Shown one piece after another: positions 7,650 through 16,774 of a stretch of DNA of 64,000 bases (position 1 is its first letter; each line of letters begins with the position of its first letter). Origin of the DNA: Gammaproteobacteria bacterium. Lineage in GTDB: Bacteria > Pseudomonadota > Gammaproteobacteria > UBA4575. Both the position numbers and the translations under genes were made by a program. The notes under the pieces were generated by a model that made no database searches, was not told the DNA's origin, and saw nothing but the letters and a program-made list of their open reading frames with translations. The stretch is taken from NCBI GenBank assembly GCA_033344735.1, contig JAWPMW010000001.1:1990171-2054170 (forward strand), written 5' to 3'.

Positions 7650-8582
7650 ATGTCTACCAATTCATCGTCATCATCAATGAGCTCAGCCCTTGGCTCTCTA
7701 AGCCGATGGCAGGACTATCTGGAGTTGTGTAAACCAAAAGTGGTTGCATTAATGGTATTTACTGCAATTGTAGGGATGTTGTTGGCTGATCCGGGCAATG
7801 TCGCCTTAGAAACAATTATTTTTGCAACAATAGGTATAAGTTTAGTTGCCAGTTCGGCAGCCGCGATTAATCATATTGCTGATAGCCGTATTGATGCGGC
7901 AATGGATAGAACAAAATTACGTCCTTTGCCATCAGGGGCATTGAGTAAGACCTCCGTTTTAGCGTTTGCAGGAATTATTGGTGTCACCGGTATGGCATTA
8001 TTGATTATTAAAATTAATATGCTGACTGCCATTCTGACGTTTGCCTCATTAGTCGGTTATGCGGTTATCTATACGATGTATTTAAAGCGAGCTACGCCGC
8101 AAAACATTGTTATAGGTGGTCTCGCTGGCGCTACGCCACCATTACTTGGCTGGACTGCTGTCACGGGACAAATACAGGCTGATGGTCTTTTGTTGTTACT
8201 GATAATTTTTACATGGACGCCGCCACACTTCTGGGCATTGGCGTTATATCGTAAAGAAGAATATGCCAAAGTTGATATTCCAATGCTACCAGTGACACAT
8301 GGTGAGGATTACACTCGGTTACAAATTACCTTGTATACAATTTTGATGTGTGTAATCACTATATTCCCATTCTTAACTGATATGTCAGGGTGGGTATATT
8401 TAGTCGGTGTGCTTGTGTTGAATGCAGGATTTTTATATTACGCAATCAGTCTGCAAATCACCAAAAGTAGAACGAAGGCTATTAATACCTTCGTCTATTC
8501 GATTATTTATTTGATGGTGCTATTTGCAATACTTCTTTTTGATCGATATCTACCGCTAATTCAAGACGCAATACAAGCTTGA
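7650..8582 (+). CDS. ctaB: Protoheme IX farnesyltransferase (heme O synthase)
   Basis: CtaB attaches a farnesyl group to protoheme, making heme O, the substrate of CtaA. It is a UbiA-superfamily enzyme of 310 residues with about nine helices. The prenyl-diphosphate binding motif is seen as '[21 protein letters not shown]' around residues 74-94, and the second polar loop as '[19 protein letters not shown]' around residue 200-218. It ends the heme A operon. Its last 22 bases overlap the 3' end of rpoH on the opposite strand. Confidence 0.96.
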   Translation: MSTNSSSSSMSSALGSLSRWQDYLELCKPKVVALMVFTAIVGMLLADPGNVALETIIFATIGISLVASSAAAINHIADSRIDAAMDRTKLRPLPSGALSKTSVLAFAGIIGVTGMALLIIKINMLTAILTFASLVGYAVIYTMYLKRATPQNIVIGGLAGATPPLLGWTAVTGQIQADGLLLLLIIFTWTPPHFWALALYRKEEYAKVDIPMLPVTHGEDYTRLQITLYTILMCVITIFPFLTDMSGWVYLVGVLVLNAGFLYYAISLQITKSRTKAINTFVYSIIYLMVLFAILLFDRYLPLIQDAIQA

Positions 8583-9424
8583 AGTTTTTTCATGGCGTTG
8601 TTTTCCAGTTGACGTATGCGTTCAGCAGATACACCATATTGTTTAGCAAGATTTTGTAATGTTTGCTTTTTCTCAGACAGCCAACGAGCTTGAATAATAG
8701 TGCGGCTACGATCATCTAACTCATTCATGGCCTGTTCTAATTGTACTATTTGATGTTCAGTCCAATCATCTTTTTCAAAACTAGAGGCAGGGTCTTCGCT
8801 ATCGTGTGCTAAGAATGCGGAAGGAGATGAGATATTGTCTTCATCATCTGAATGACCAGGCGCATCGAACCCTAGGTCTTGTCCGCTAAGGCGCGATTCC
8901 ATTTCAAGTACATCACTAGGTTTAACGCCTAATTCCATAGCAACTGATTTCACCTCATCGTGGTTTAACCAGCCGAGCCTCTTCTTTTTGCTGCGCAGGT
9001 TGAAGAACAGTTTACGTTGTGCTTTTGTGGTCGCTACTTTAACAATACGCCAGTTGCGCAGAATGAACTCATGGATTTCGGCGCGTATCCAGTGCACGGC
9101 AAATGAGACCAATCTCACATTCAGAGATGGGTCGAACCGTTTGACCGCCTTCATTAGGCCGATATTGCCTTCCTGTATAAGGTCTGCTAAAGCTAAGCCA
9201 TAGCCGTTATAGCCACGAGCAACACGAATAACAAAGCGCAAGTGATGAGTAATGAGAGTACGTGCGGCCTCCAGATCTTGATGATCACGCAGCCGTATTG
9301 CCAAGTTTTGCTCTTCTTCAGCAGACAGAATAGGTAATTGGTGCGCCGCATTGATATAGGCGTCCAAACTTCCCGCTGTTAAAGTTAGCTCTTGTGGTTG
9401 TGTAATGACCAAGCTGTTGCTCAT
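8561..9424 (-). CDS. rpoH: RNA polymerase heat-shock sigma factor sigma-32
   Basis: RpoH directs RNA polymerase to heat-shock promoters. The 287 residues contain region 2 ('[19 protein letters not shown]', about 75-93), and the RpoH-specific box 'QRKLFFNLR' at 136-144, which in E. coli affects FtsH and core binding and separates RpoH from other sigma-70 members. Region 4 lies near the C-terminus ('[19 protein letters not shown]'). It occupies the E. coli position after ftsYEX. The promoter side carries a perfect CIRCE operator 33 bp before the start codon, so repression by HrcA is expected. An AGAG-type ribosome site precedes the ATG. Confidence 0.97.
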   Translation of the reverse strand: MSNSLVITQPQELTLTAGSLDAYINAAHQLPILSAEEEQNLAIRLRDHQDLEAARTLITHHLRFVIRVARGYNGYGLALADLIQEGNIGLMKAVKRFDPSLNVRLVSFAVHWIRAEIHEFILRNWRIVKVATTKAQRKLFFNLRSKKKRLGWLNHDEVKSVAMELGVKPSDVLEMESRLSGQDLGFDAPGHSDDEDNISSPSAFLAHDSEDPASSFEKDDWTEHQIVQLEQAMNELDDRSRTIIQARWLSEKKQTLQNLAKQYGVSAERIRQLENNAMKKLQACIAS

Positions 9425-9457
9425 GTATCGAACTCTCCAAATTTACTTTAAGTTAGT

Positions 9458-9484
9458 TTAGCACTCTCAGTTTTAGAGTGCTAA
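9458..9484 (-). promoter_or_regulatory. CIRCE operator upstream of rpoH
   Basis: TTAGCACTC (9458-9466) and GAGTGCTAA (9476-9484) form a perfect inverted repeat with a 9-base spacer, identical to the CIRCE consensus bound by the repressor HrcA. It lies 33 bp before the rpoH start codon. On the rpoH strand a TATACA element (complement of about 9490-9495) lies just upstream, so the operator would cover the start point of transcription. A matching CIRCE stands before groES at 50439-50465. No hrcA gene is in the window. Confidence 0.93.
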
Positions 9485-9885
9485 CCAGTTGTATAGTTCC
9501 GTAAACATCCAGTCGGATCGTAGTGTTCACTTTATCGACCATACTTGCCCACAGAGGGGAATGATTGTAGGTATTGGTAAATGATTCAGGTACCGTTCAT
9601 TTCTATACCCCAACTAGAGGAAAGGGTTGCTCGAGTGAGCACTTAGGGTGAGATGATAATTTCGATAAACGGTCAATATCGAGAGATAGTCGGCAATAAT
9701 CGTTAATTATCTGTGATTTATACTGCGTATGTCATGATGAAAGTAGTGAAATGTCATACATAAATTACGTGTAATTTGCCCTGCATGTAGATCAATAAGC
9801 TAAAAATAATAACGATCGCAAATGTGCTTAAGTTTTTAAACTAATTTTCCGTAACACGGTAAATACAAATTAAGAGATAGATTTC
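9485..9885. other. Intergenic region between rpoH and the Nu1-like gene
   Basis: About 400 bp without a supported gene, holding divergent promoters for rpoH and for the small HTH gene. Two dyad elements are visible: GTATGTCAT (9727-9735) with ATGTCATAC (9751-9759), one mismatch and a 15-base gap, and AATTAC-GT-GTAATT at 9763-9776. A short CCGT-AAC-ACGG hairpin lies at 9849-9859, 27 bases before the HTH gene. The relation of these to any regulator is unknown. Confidence 0.5.
9727..9776. promoter_or_regulatory. Candidate operator dyads upstream of the Nu1-like gene
   Basis: Two inverted repeats lie close together about 110-160 bp before the HTH gene: GTATGTCAT / ATGTCATAC (one mismatch) and AATTAC / GTAATT separated by two bases. 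Their spacing and symmetry suit a dimeric DNA-binding protein. Autoregulation by the adjacent HTH protein is possible but unproven. Confidence 0.3.
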
Positions 9886-10098
9886 ATGCCAGGAGTCCAA
9901 GTTAGCAAAGCTGATCTTGCCCATATCTTTGGTGTAGACCAACCGACCATCGATGGATGGTTGGAAAAAGGCCTGCCTCATATGCAAAAAAGAATTCAAG
10001 ATCATGAACGCCAATCAGTCACTAGAGAATTAATATTCGATACCGCTGACGCAATCAACTGGCGATTAACAGCGAATAATTTAGTAGAAGATTGGTAG
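9886..10098 (+). CDS. Orphan winged-HTH protein resembling the N-domain of phage terminase small subunit Nu1
   Basis: A 70-residue protein beginning 'VSKADLAHIFGVDQPTIDGW' (residues 6-25), very like the lambda gpNu1 DNA-binding domain (VNKKQLADIFGASIRTIQNW). The family's 'LIFDTADAINW' strand-helix follows. It consists only of this winged helix-turn-helix domain and lacks the rest of a terminase small subunit, and no phage genes lie nearby. It stands alone on the plus strand between ftsX and rpoH, ending 6 bp from the ftsX stop. A DNA-binding regulator derived from a phage-like protein is the likely role; the target is unknown. Confidence 0.7.
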   Translation: MPGVQVSKADLAHIFGVDQPTIDGWLEKGLPHMQKRIQDHERQSVTRELIFDTADAINWRLTANNLVEDW

Positions 10099-10104
10099 CA
10101 GCGA

Positions 10105-11052
10105 TTAACTATAGGATTTAAGCTTGTGTGTGACCGCAACCCAGGCGGCCCCGACACCAAGAAGGCTGGCACTTAGCATGATTAACCCAGCTAAACCCAT
10201 TGATAACGACGTTAACTGAAAATCACTTCCAAACAGTGATGATAGTTTGATAGTAGATTGCTGAATAAACAAACCGCAGATAGATACCATTATCAATGCC
10301 ACAATAGATCCAATTAAACCCAACCAAAATCCCGAATACAGAAATGGACGTCTGACATAAGTATCACTTGCACCCACTAGCTTAATAATCTCAATTTCAG
10401 CATGCCGACTGGTTACTTCCCATCTGATTACATTAGCAATGATTAAGGCAATAGCTAATAGTAATACAAAGCTAACAATCCATTGAATACGATTAATAGC
10501 ACCTAGTATTGCTTGTAATCTTTGAAACCAAATCAAATCAAATTGCACTTCTTGCACTTGCTTTAAATTGCTTAATTCAACTTCTAAAGATTGTAGGGCT
10601 TGTAAATCTGAAAGTGAGCTTTCAGGGTTTGCAATTATTAAATGAGGCAGGGGATTTTCCGGTAAATTTTCTGTAATCGACTCTAAGCTCATCTGTAATT
10701 TGAATTCATCAAGCGCAGTATTCTTATTGATGGCATAGGCTTCAGCAATCATGTCTTTATCGGCAATGGAGTCTGCAAGTTTCTGGGCTTCAGAGTAGCT
10801 TAGCTTGTCTTTTAAGAATAATGTAATTTGTTTGTCATTGTCCCATTGATCAGTCAATTGTTGAGCACTAGAAAAAACGACATAAAGACTCATTGGTATC
10901 GAGAGGGCGATAGCAATCATTAATACAGTAAAAATAAATGAAACAGGGCTATTGATTACGCGTGTAAAGCTTAGCCTGAAGCTATCTATGTGATGTTCTA
11001 ACCAAAGAAAAGCATGATTGTTAAGATTGCTTTTAGAGCTTTTATTTTTCAT
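10105..11052 (-). CDS. ftsX: Cell division protein FtsX
   Basis: FtsX is the membrane part of the FtsEX complex, which couples ATP hydrolysis at the division ring to activation of periplasmic murein hydrolase regulators. The 315-residue protein has a cytoplasmic N-terminus, a first helix (about 38-60), a periplasmic extracellular-loop domain (about 61-180) and three C-terminal helices. The conserved 'WEVTSRHAEIEIIKLVGAS' stretch follows the second helix. It lies 9 bp after ftsE in the ftsY-ftsE-ftsX operon. Its 3' end faces the small Nu1-like gene. Confidence 0.95.
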   Translation of the reverse strand: MKNKSSKSNLNNHAFLWLEHHIDSFRLSFTRVINSPVSFIFTVLMIAIALSIPMSLYVVFSSAQQLTDQWDNDKQITLFLKDKLSYSEAQKLADSIADKDMIAEAYAINKNTALDEFKLQMSLESITENLPENPLPHLIIANPESSLSDLQALQSLEVELSNLKQVQEVQFDLIWFQRLQAILGAINRIQWIVSFVLLLAIALIIANVIRWEVTSRHAEIEIIKLVGASDTYVRRPFLYSGFWLGLIGSIVALIMVSICGLFIQQSTIKLSSLFGSDFQLTSLSMGLAGLIMLSASLLGVGAAWVAVTHKLKSYS

Positions 11053-11061
11053 GGGAGAGCG

Positions 11062-11715
11062 TTAGTTTATTAAACGCCCACTATTTAAATTTAGAATTTT
11101 TTTGTTAAAGCCTTTAATTAGGCTTAAATCATGGCTAGCAATTAACGCTGTTACACCAACCTGATTAAATTCTAAAAATAATTTCATAATGTCGGCTGAT
11201 AATTCCGGGTCAAGATTTCCAGTTGGTTCGTCCGCTAATAGTAAGCGCGGCCTATGGACGATGGCGCGTGCAATACCTACACGTTGTTGTTCACCGCCCG
11301 ACAAAGAAATTGGATTAGACTTTTCCTTGTTCAGTAAACTAACCTTATCTAGAGCGGCCCGCACTCGCCTTGGAATATCCTTGGGATTGAATCCATTAAT
11401 GCGTAAGGGCAAAGCAACATTTTCAAAAACATTGCGATCGTTGAGTAAGCGATGGTCTTGAAACACAAGGCCCATCTTTTTGCGAAAAGAAGAGATGCTG
11501 GATTTATTTAAACCGGTAACGTTGCGCTCATCAAAATAAAGTTTGCCTCGCGTCGGCGGCTCAATCAAAGCAATGATTTTAAGTAGAGTGCTCTTACCCG
11601 AACCAGAAGGCCCTGTTAGAAAACACATTTCACCATCTTCAAGTTGCAGGTCTATTTGAGCTAGAACCTCACCACTTTCAGGAAAACGTTTGCAAATATT
11701 TTGAAGACGAATCAT
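11062..11715 (-). CDS. ftsE: Cell division ATP-binding protein FtsE
   Basis: ABC-type ATPase partner of FtsX. The 217 residues carry Walker A 'GPSGSGKST' (35-43), a Q-loop at 'VFQDHRLL', the signature 'LSGGEQQRVGIARA' and Walker B 'RLLLADEPTGNLD', followed by the switch histidine in 'IASHD'. Length and the 'DHRLL' Q-loop sequence are typical of FtsE rather than LolD. It sits between ftsY (15 bp upstream) and ftsX (9 bp downstream). Confidence 0.96.
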   Translation of the reverse strand: MIRLQNICKRFPESGEVLAQIDLQLEDGEMCFLTGPSGSGKSTLLKIIALIEPPTRGKLYFDERNVTGLNKSSISSFRKKMGLVFQDHRLLNDRNVFENVALPLRINGFNPKDIPRRVRAALDKVSLLNKEKSNPISLSGGEQQRVGIARAIVHRPRLLLADEPTGNLDPELSADIMKLFLEFNQVGVTALIASHDLSLIKGFNKKILNLNSGRLIN

Positions 11716-11730
11716 TTAATAGCTCGTGTA

Positions 11731-12642
11731 CTAGCAACCAACAAGTGCAGAGGTAAATTCTTTTGCGTCGAATACTTGAAGGTCATCAATGGATTCACCG
11801 ACACCAATATAACGAATAGGAAGTCCTAATCGATCAGCAATGGCAATCACAACGCCACCTTTAGCGGTGCCGTCAAGTTTAGTTATGCATAAACCAGTTA
11901 CGTTCATAGATTGATGAAATTCTTCTGCTTGTCGTAATGCATTTTGACCCATACTCGCATCCAAAACTAATAACGTTTCATGAGGTGCATTCTCATCAAT
12001 TTTAGTCATAACTCGCTTAACTTTTTGTAGCTCTGTCATTAAATCGTTTTGGGTGTGAAGGCGGCCAGCAGTATCCGCAATTAACACGTCAATACCTCGT
12101 GCGCATGCTGATTCTAGTGCATCGAAAATAACCGAAGCACTATCCGCGCCCGTTGACTGCGAGACGACAGGAATATCATTTCGTTCACCCCAAGTAATTA
12201 ATTGTTCTACGGCTGCTGCGCGAAAGGTATCCCCGGCAGCTAGCATCACTGATTTTCGATTTCTCTTAAGGCGTCGCGCTAGTTTTCCAATAGTAGTCGT
12301 TTTGCCAGCACCGTTAACCCCTACCACTAATATTGAAAAAGGTTTGATGCGGCCGAGTAGCATAGGTTTATTACTTGGTTCGAGAATTTCTAATATACAC
12401 TGGGATAGTAATTCCGGAATATTGGCTCGTGAATTGGTTTGCTTTTCAATCAGGGCCTTCAATTGAGTCATTAGCTTGTCGGTAGTCTCTATGCCTACAT
12501 CCGCCATCAATAAGCCATCTTCAATATCTATGATAATTTCATCTATGGTCTTGGAAGAGTCTTCTTGGACACCTTCAGCGAGGACACCTCGAGTTTTAGA
12601 TAAACCTTGTTTTAAGCGATCGAGCAAATTTTGGTCAGTCAT
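11731..12642 (-). CDS. ftsY: Signal recognition particle receptor FtsY
   Basis: FtsY is the SRP receptor GTPase that docks ribosome-nascent chain complexes to the SecYEG translocon. The 303-residue protein has the helical N domain, then the G domain with G1 'GVNGAGKTT' (108-116), 'DTAGRLHT', 'TKLDGTAKGG' (G4) and the closing 'GVGESIDDLQVFD'. It lacks the long acidic A domain of E. coli FtsY, as in many bacteria, so membrane binding should depend on the short amphipathic N-terminus. It heads the ftsYEX operon, divergent from the M16 peptidase genes across a 116-bp gap. Confidence 0.96.
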   Translation of the reverse strand: MTDQNLLDRLKQGLSKTRGVLAEGVQEDSSKTIDEIIIDIEDGLLMADVGIETTDKLMTQLKALIEKQTNSRANIPELLSQCILEILEPSNKPMLLGRIKPFSILVVGVNGAGKTTTIGKLARRLKRNRKSVMLAAGDTFRAAAVEQLITWGERNDIPVVSQSTGADSASVIFDALESACARGIDVLIADTAGRLHTQNDLMTELQKVKRVMTKIDENAPHETLLVLDASMGQNALRQAEEFHQSMNVTGLCITKLDGTAKGGVVIAIADRLGLPIRYIGVGESIDDLQVFDAKEFTSALVGC

Positions 12643-12758
12643 ATATTAAGTAATTAATGGCAAGAAATATAATGCTATGCTTGGGTTGAACAAACGAATT
12701 CACCTGCTGTCGTAAGACATGAATCTTATTGTAACGTAACCACAGTTAGTCAATACGA

Positions 12759-14102
12759 ATGAAGAAAATTATTTTATCAATAAATACAATTCTAGTTTCT
12801 TTTTTATTAGCGACAAATAGTTGGGCAACAGTACATGAAAAAACACTAGAAAACGGTCTGAAAGTGATCGTTAAAGAAGATCATCGAGCACCTGTGGCGA
12901 CTGCTCAAGTTTGGTACAAAGTCGGTTCGGCCAGTGAATATGGTGGCATTACTGGTGTTTCTCACGTGTTAGAACACATGATGTTTAAAGGCACACCTAA
13001 ATATCCAGTGGGCCAGTTCTCAGAGATCTTGGCAAGTATCGGTGCGCGTGATAATGCCTTTACTGGTAGAGACTTTACTGCCTACTATCAATTGTTTGAT
13101 GTCTCAAAGTTAGAAACAAGCTTCGATCTCGAATCTGACCGAATGGCACAGTTAAATTTAGATGAAGCAGAGTTCACAAAAGAACTTGAAGTAGTTAAAG
13201 AAGAAAGGCGACTGCGCACTGAAGACAATCCTAACGCGCTTACCTATGAGCAATTCAATGCTACGGCATATAATAGTAGTCCATACCACAATCCAGTCAT
13301 TGGATGGATGAACGACCTTGATAGTATGCAAGTGTCAGATCTGCAGAATTGGTATCAGCAGTGGTATTCACCAAACAACGCCACCTTAGTTGTGGTCGGT
13401 GATGTAGATCCGCAAAACGTGTTTGCATTAGCTGAAAAGTATTACGGACCTGTGCCATCACGTGAAGTGGCAACCCTCAAGCCCAGACTGGAGCCTAGAC
13501 AAGTAGGGACACGCCGTGTCGAAGTGAAAGCGGTGGCTAAGCTTCCTTATATGATAATTGGCTATAAAGTACCGACATTAAAAACAGCTAAAGATAGCCG
13601 CGAGGCATATGCGTTAAATATCCTGTCTGGAATACTAGACGGTGGAAGAAGTTCGCGCTTAAGCAAACACTTAGTGCGGGAGCAAGAAATCGCTGCAAGT
13701 GCGGGCGCGGGATACGACCTTTATTCTGCGAGAAACAGCATGTTCTTATTCGATGGTACACCAAATGCAGAACATACCTTGGAAGAATTAGAACAAGCGA
13801 TAAGTAAAGAAATTGAAAAATTACAAACCGAACTGGTCAGCGAGCGCGAGTTAAAGCGTGTGAAAGCACAAGTAGTTGCGGGTGAAGTGTATCAACAAGA
13901 TTCAGTTCAAAGGCAAGCCTATATTATAGGTTCTTTAGAGACTGTCGAACTCGGTTGGAAAACAATGAATGAATATGCTGACAATATACAAAAAATCACA
14001 GCTGAAGACGTGCGTGAGGTAGCCAAAAAATATTTGGTCGATGATTCTAAAACAGTTGCAATTTTAACGCCGCTAGAGCCTAAAGGCTTTGGTGCTAAAT
14101 GA
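12759..14102 (+). CDS. Secreted M16 family zinc peptidase (catalytic member)
   Basis: A pitrilysin-type metallopeptidase of 447 residues with a signal peptide (cleavage near SWA, residue 23). The inverted zinc motif is present as H69-V-L-E72-H73, with the third ligand glutamate in 'EVVKEERR' (about 148-149). The C-terminal half carries the M16C domain. It is the active half of a two-gene pair with the next gene, whose start overlaps this stop by four bases (ATGA). In related species such pairs form heterodimeric periplasmic peptidases; the substrate here is unknown. The pair precedes rsmD, a common gammaproteobacterial order. Confidence 0.92.
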   Translation: MKKIILSINTILVSFLLATNSWATVHEKTLENGLKVIVKEDHRAPVATAQVWYKVGSASEYGGITGVSHVLEHMMFKGTPKYPVGQFSEILASIGARDNAFTGRDFTAYYQLFDVSKLETSFDLESDRMAQLNLDEAEFTKELEVVKEERRLRTEDNPNALTYEQFNATAYNSSPYHNPVIGWMNDLDSMQVSDLQNWYQQWYSPNNATLVVVGDVDPQNVFALAEKYYGPVPSREVATLKPRLEPRQVGTRRVEVKAVAKLPYMIIGYKVPTLKTAKDSREAYALNILSGILDGGRSSRLSKHLVREQEIAASAGAGYDLYSARNSMFLFDGTPNAEHTLEELEQAISKEIEKLQTELVSERELKRVKAQVVAGEVYQQDSVQRQAYIIGSLETVELGWKTMNEYADNIQKITAEDVREVAKKYLVDDSKTVAILTPLEPKGFGAK

Positions 14103-15433
14103 TAATTAATACCACTATGTTCATTCGATCTACAATTGTATTTTTTTTCTTATGTATGTCTTCTGCTGTTTATGCTTTACCAGAGATAAACACATGGGCA
14201 ACTGACAATGGCATTAAAGTGCTACATGTCAATTCACCAGAACTTCCTATGATAGATATAGCGTTAACATTTGATGCCGGTAGTGCGCGTGATAATGAGC
14301 TAGCAGGCTTGTCATCAATGACACATGGCCTGCTTGATAAGGGTACAGGAAAACTTGATGCTGATGATGTTGCTTCAAGATTTGAAGATGTAGGCGCGCA
14401 ATTTAGCGCTAATGTAGATTTGGATCGATCAAGTGTGACATTGCGTAGTCTTACCGATGATGAATTTTTTAATGATGCCTTAACAATGTTTATTAAGGTT
14501 GTATCAAATCCTTCTTTCCCTGAGCGTGACTTTGATAGAGAAAAGAAAAGATTATTAATTGCTTTGGAGGATAGTGATCAACGCCCAAGTGATATTGTTG
14601 GGCGAAAATTTTCTGAACTTCTCTATCAGCAACACCCCTATGCGCAACCGCGCAGCGGAACTAAAGAGAGTGCAAATAAAATTACACTCAAAGATATAAA
14701 GCAATTTCATAAAAATTATTTTGTAGCAACAAATTCTATTTTGGCAATTGTTGGAGATGTCTCGCAAAAACAAGCTAAAGTGATTGCGAATAAAATAAGT
14801 GCTTCAATTCCAACTGGGAATGCACAAGAAAGGATTAAAGCAGCAAAACCATCAGTAGAGACAAAGCAGCATGTTGATTTTCCCTCACAACAATCGCATG
14901 TGCGAATGGGTCAAATTGGCATTGAGCGCGGGAACCCAGATTATTTTAATCTGTATGTGGGTAATCACATTCTAGGTGGTGGCGGATTCACTTCTCGCTT
15001 AGTTAAAGAAGTGCGTAGTAAACGAGGGTTGTCTTATAGTGTTTATAGTTATTTCCTGCCCTATGAGCAGTCTGGTCCGTTTATGCTAGGCCTACAAACA
15101 CGTTCAGATCAAGTGACAGAAGCGATTCAAGTATGTAATGAAGTGCTTGCAGAATTTATTGAAAATGGGCCGACCCAAGAAGAACTTACTCTAAGCAAGC
15201 AAAACATCATGAATGGTTTTCCGTTACGTGTGGATAGCAACAGGGATATTTTGGGTTATTTGTCCTTGATTGGTTATTACGATTTACCATTAACTTATTT
15301 AAATGACTTTAATAGCAATATTGAAAAAGTCACCCTGGAAGATGTGAAGCAAGCATTCCGCAAACATCTTGATCTGGATACCTTTGTGACTGTCGTGGTT
15401 GGTAGTGAGCAAAAGCCAGAAGAAGACGCATAA
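14099..15433 (+). CDS. M16 family peptidase-like protein lacking the zinc motif
   Basis: A 444-residue M16-fold protein with an N-terminal signal peptide (MFIRSTIVFFFLCMSSAVYA after an internal ATG at 14117). The place of the HxxEH motif is taken by 'LSSMTHGLLDKGTG', so zinc cannot be held in the usual way. It retains 'RLVKEVRSKRGLSYSVYSYF', the conserved C-terminal domain stretch with the Arg/Tyr pair used for substrate binding. It is therefore the non-catalytic partner of the preceding peptidase, as in alpha/beta M16B pairs. Starts at 14099 or 14117 are both possible; the first overlaps the upstream stop. Confidence 0.9.
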   Translation: MIINTTMFIRSTIVFFFLCMSSAVYALPEINTWATDNGIKVLHVNSPELPMIDIALTFDAGSARDNELAGLSSMTHGLLDKGTGKLDADDVASRFEDVGAQFSANVDLDRSSVTLRSLTDDEFFNDALTMFIKVVSNPSFPERDFDREKKRLLIALEDSDQRPSDIVGRKFSELLYQQHPYAQPRSGTKESANKITLKDIKQFHKNYFVATNSILAIVGDVSQKQAKVIANKISASIPTGNAQERIKAAKPSVETKQHVDFPSQQSHVRMGQIGIERGNPDYFNLYVGNHILGGGGFTSRLVKEVRSKRGLSYSVYSYFLPYEQSGPFMLGLQTRSDQVTEAIQVCNEVLAEFIENGPTQEELTLSKQNIMNGFPLRVDSNRDILGYLSLIGYYDLPLTYLNDFNSNIEKVTLEDVKQAFRKHLDLDTFVTVVVGSEQKPEEDA

Positions 15434-15995
15434 ATTAGCGCGAGCGCCTCAGCAGGTTAAGGTTATTGCTGGGCGTTGGCGCGGCACTACATTGCCCGTT
15501 GTGCTGCGAGATGATGTTCGTCCCACACCAAGTCGTGTTAGAGAAACACTTTTTAACTGGCTACAAGCACGCATCGAAGGAAGCCATTGCTTGGATCTTT
15601 TTACCGGTAGTGGTGCCTTAGGTTTTGAAGCGGTCTCGCGTGGCGCGGCACACGCAACTCTTGTTGATAACGATCAAAAAATTGTGTCATTACTCTCACA
15701 ACAAGTAGAAAAATTAGATGCGCAAGAAATTAGTTTAACCTGTGCTAATGCTTTAGCGTATTTACAAAATTGTTCTGCTCAGTTCGATATAATTTTTCTT
15801 GACCCGCCATTTGCAAAATATAATCCTGAAGAATTACTGCAAATGATAATTGGCAGCGAGTGCGTTAAAAAAGGCGGTTTGATCTATCTGGAAGCTTCCC
15901 CAGAAAAATTCCCCCAAACATTGCCAGATAAGTGGCAATGGAAGAGACAGTTAAAAGCAGGTCAAGTAGAATGTGGGTTAATAGTAGCGAAATAA
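15405..15995 (+). CDS. rsmD: 16S rRNA (guanine(966)-N2)-methyltransferase RsmD
   Basis: RsmD methylates G966 of 16S rRNA. The protein shows the family start 'VKVIAGRWRGTTLPV', then 'RPTPSRVRETLFNWL', the SAM-binding 'CLDLFTGSGALGFEAVSRGA' and the catalytic 'DPPF' motif. GTG at 15405 gives about 196 residues; a TTG at 15399 would add two. Either start lies inside the end of the preceding M16 gene, an overlap of about 30 bases. The rsmD-coaD-ferredoxin order and divergence from ftsYEX follow the usual gammaproteobacterial arrangement. Confidence 0.94.
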   Translation: MSKSQKKTHKLARAPQQVKVIAGRWRGTTLPVVLRDDVRPTPSRVRETLFNWLQARIEGSHCLDLFTGSGALGFEAVSRGAAHATLVDNDQKIVSLLSQQVEKLDAQEISLTCANALAYLQNCSAQFDIIFLDPPFAKYNPEELLQMIIGSECVKKGGLIYLEASPEKFPQTLPDKWQWKRQLKAGQVECGLIVAK

Positions 15996-16028
15996 TGCTA
16001 CAGTAATTAAACCTGAGCAAAATTACCC

Positions 16029-16771
<743 letters not shown>

Positions 16772-16774
16772 GCG

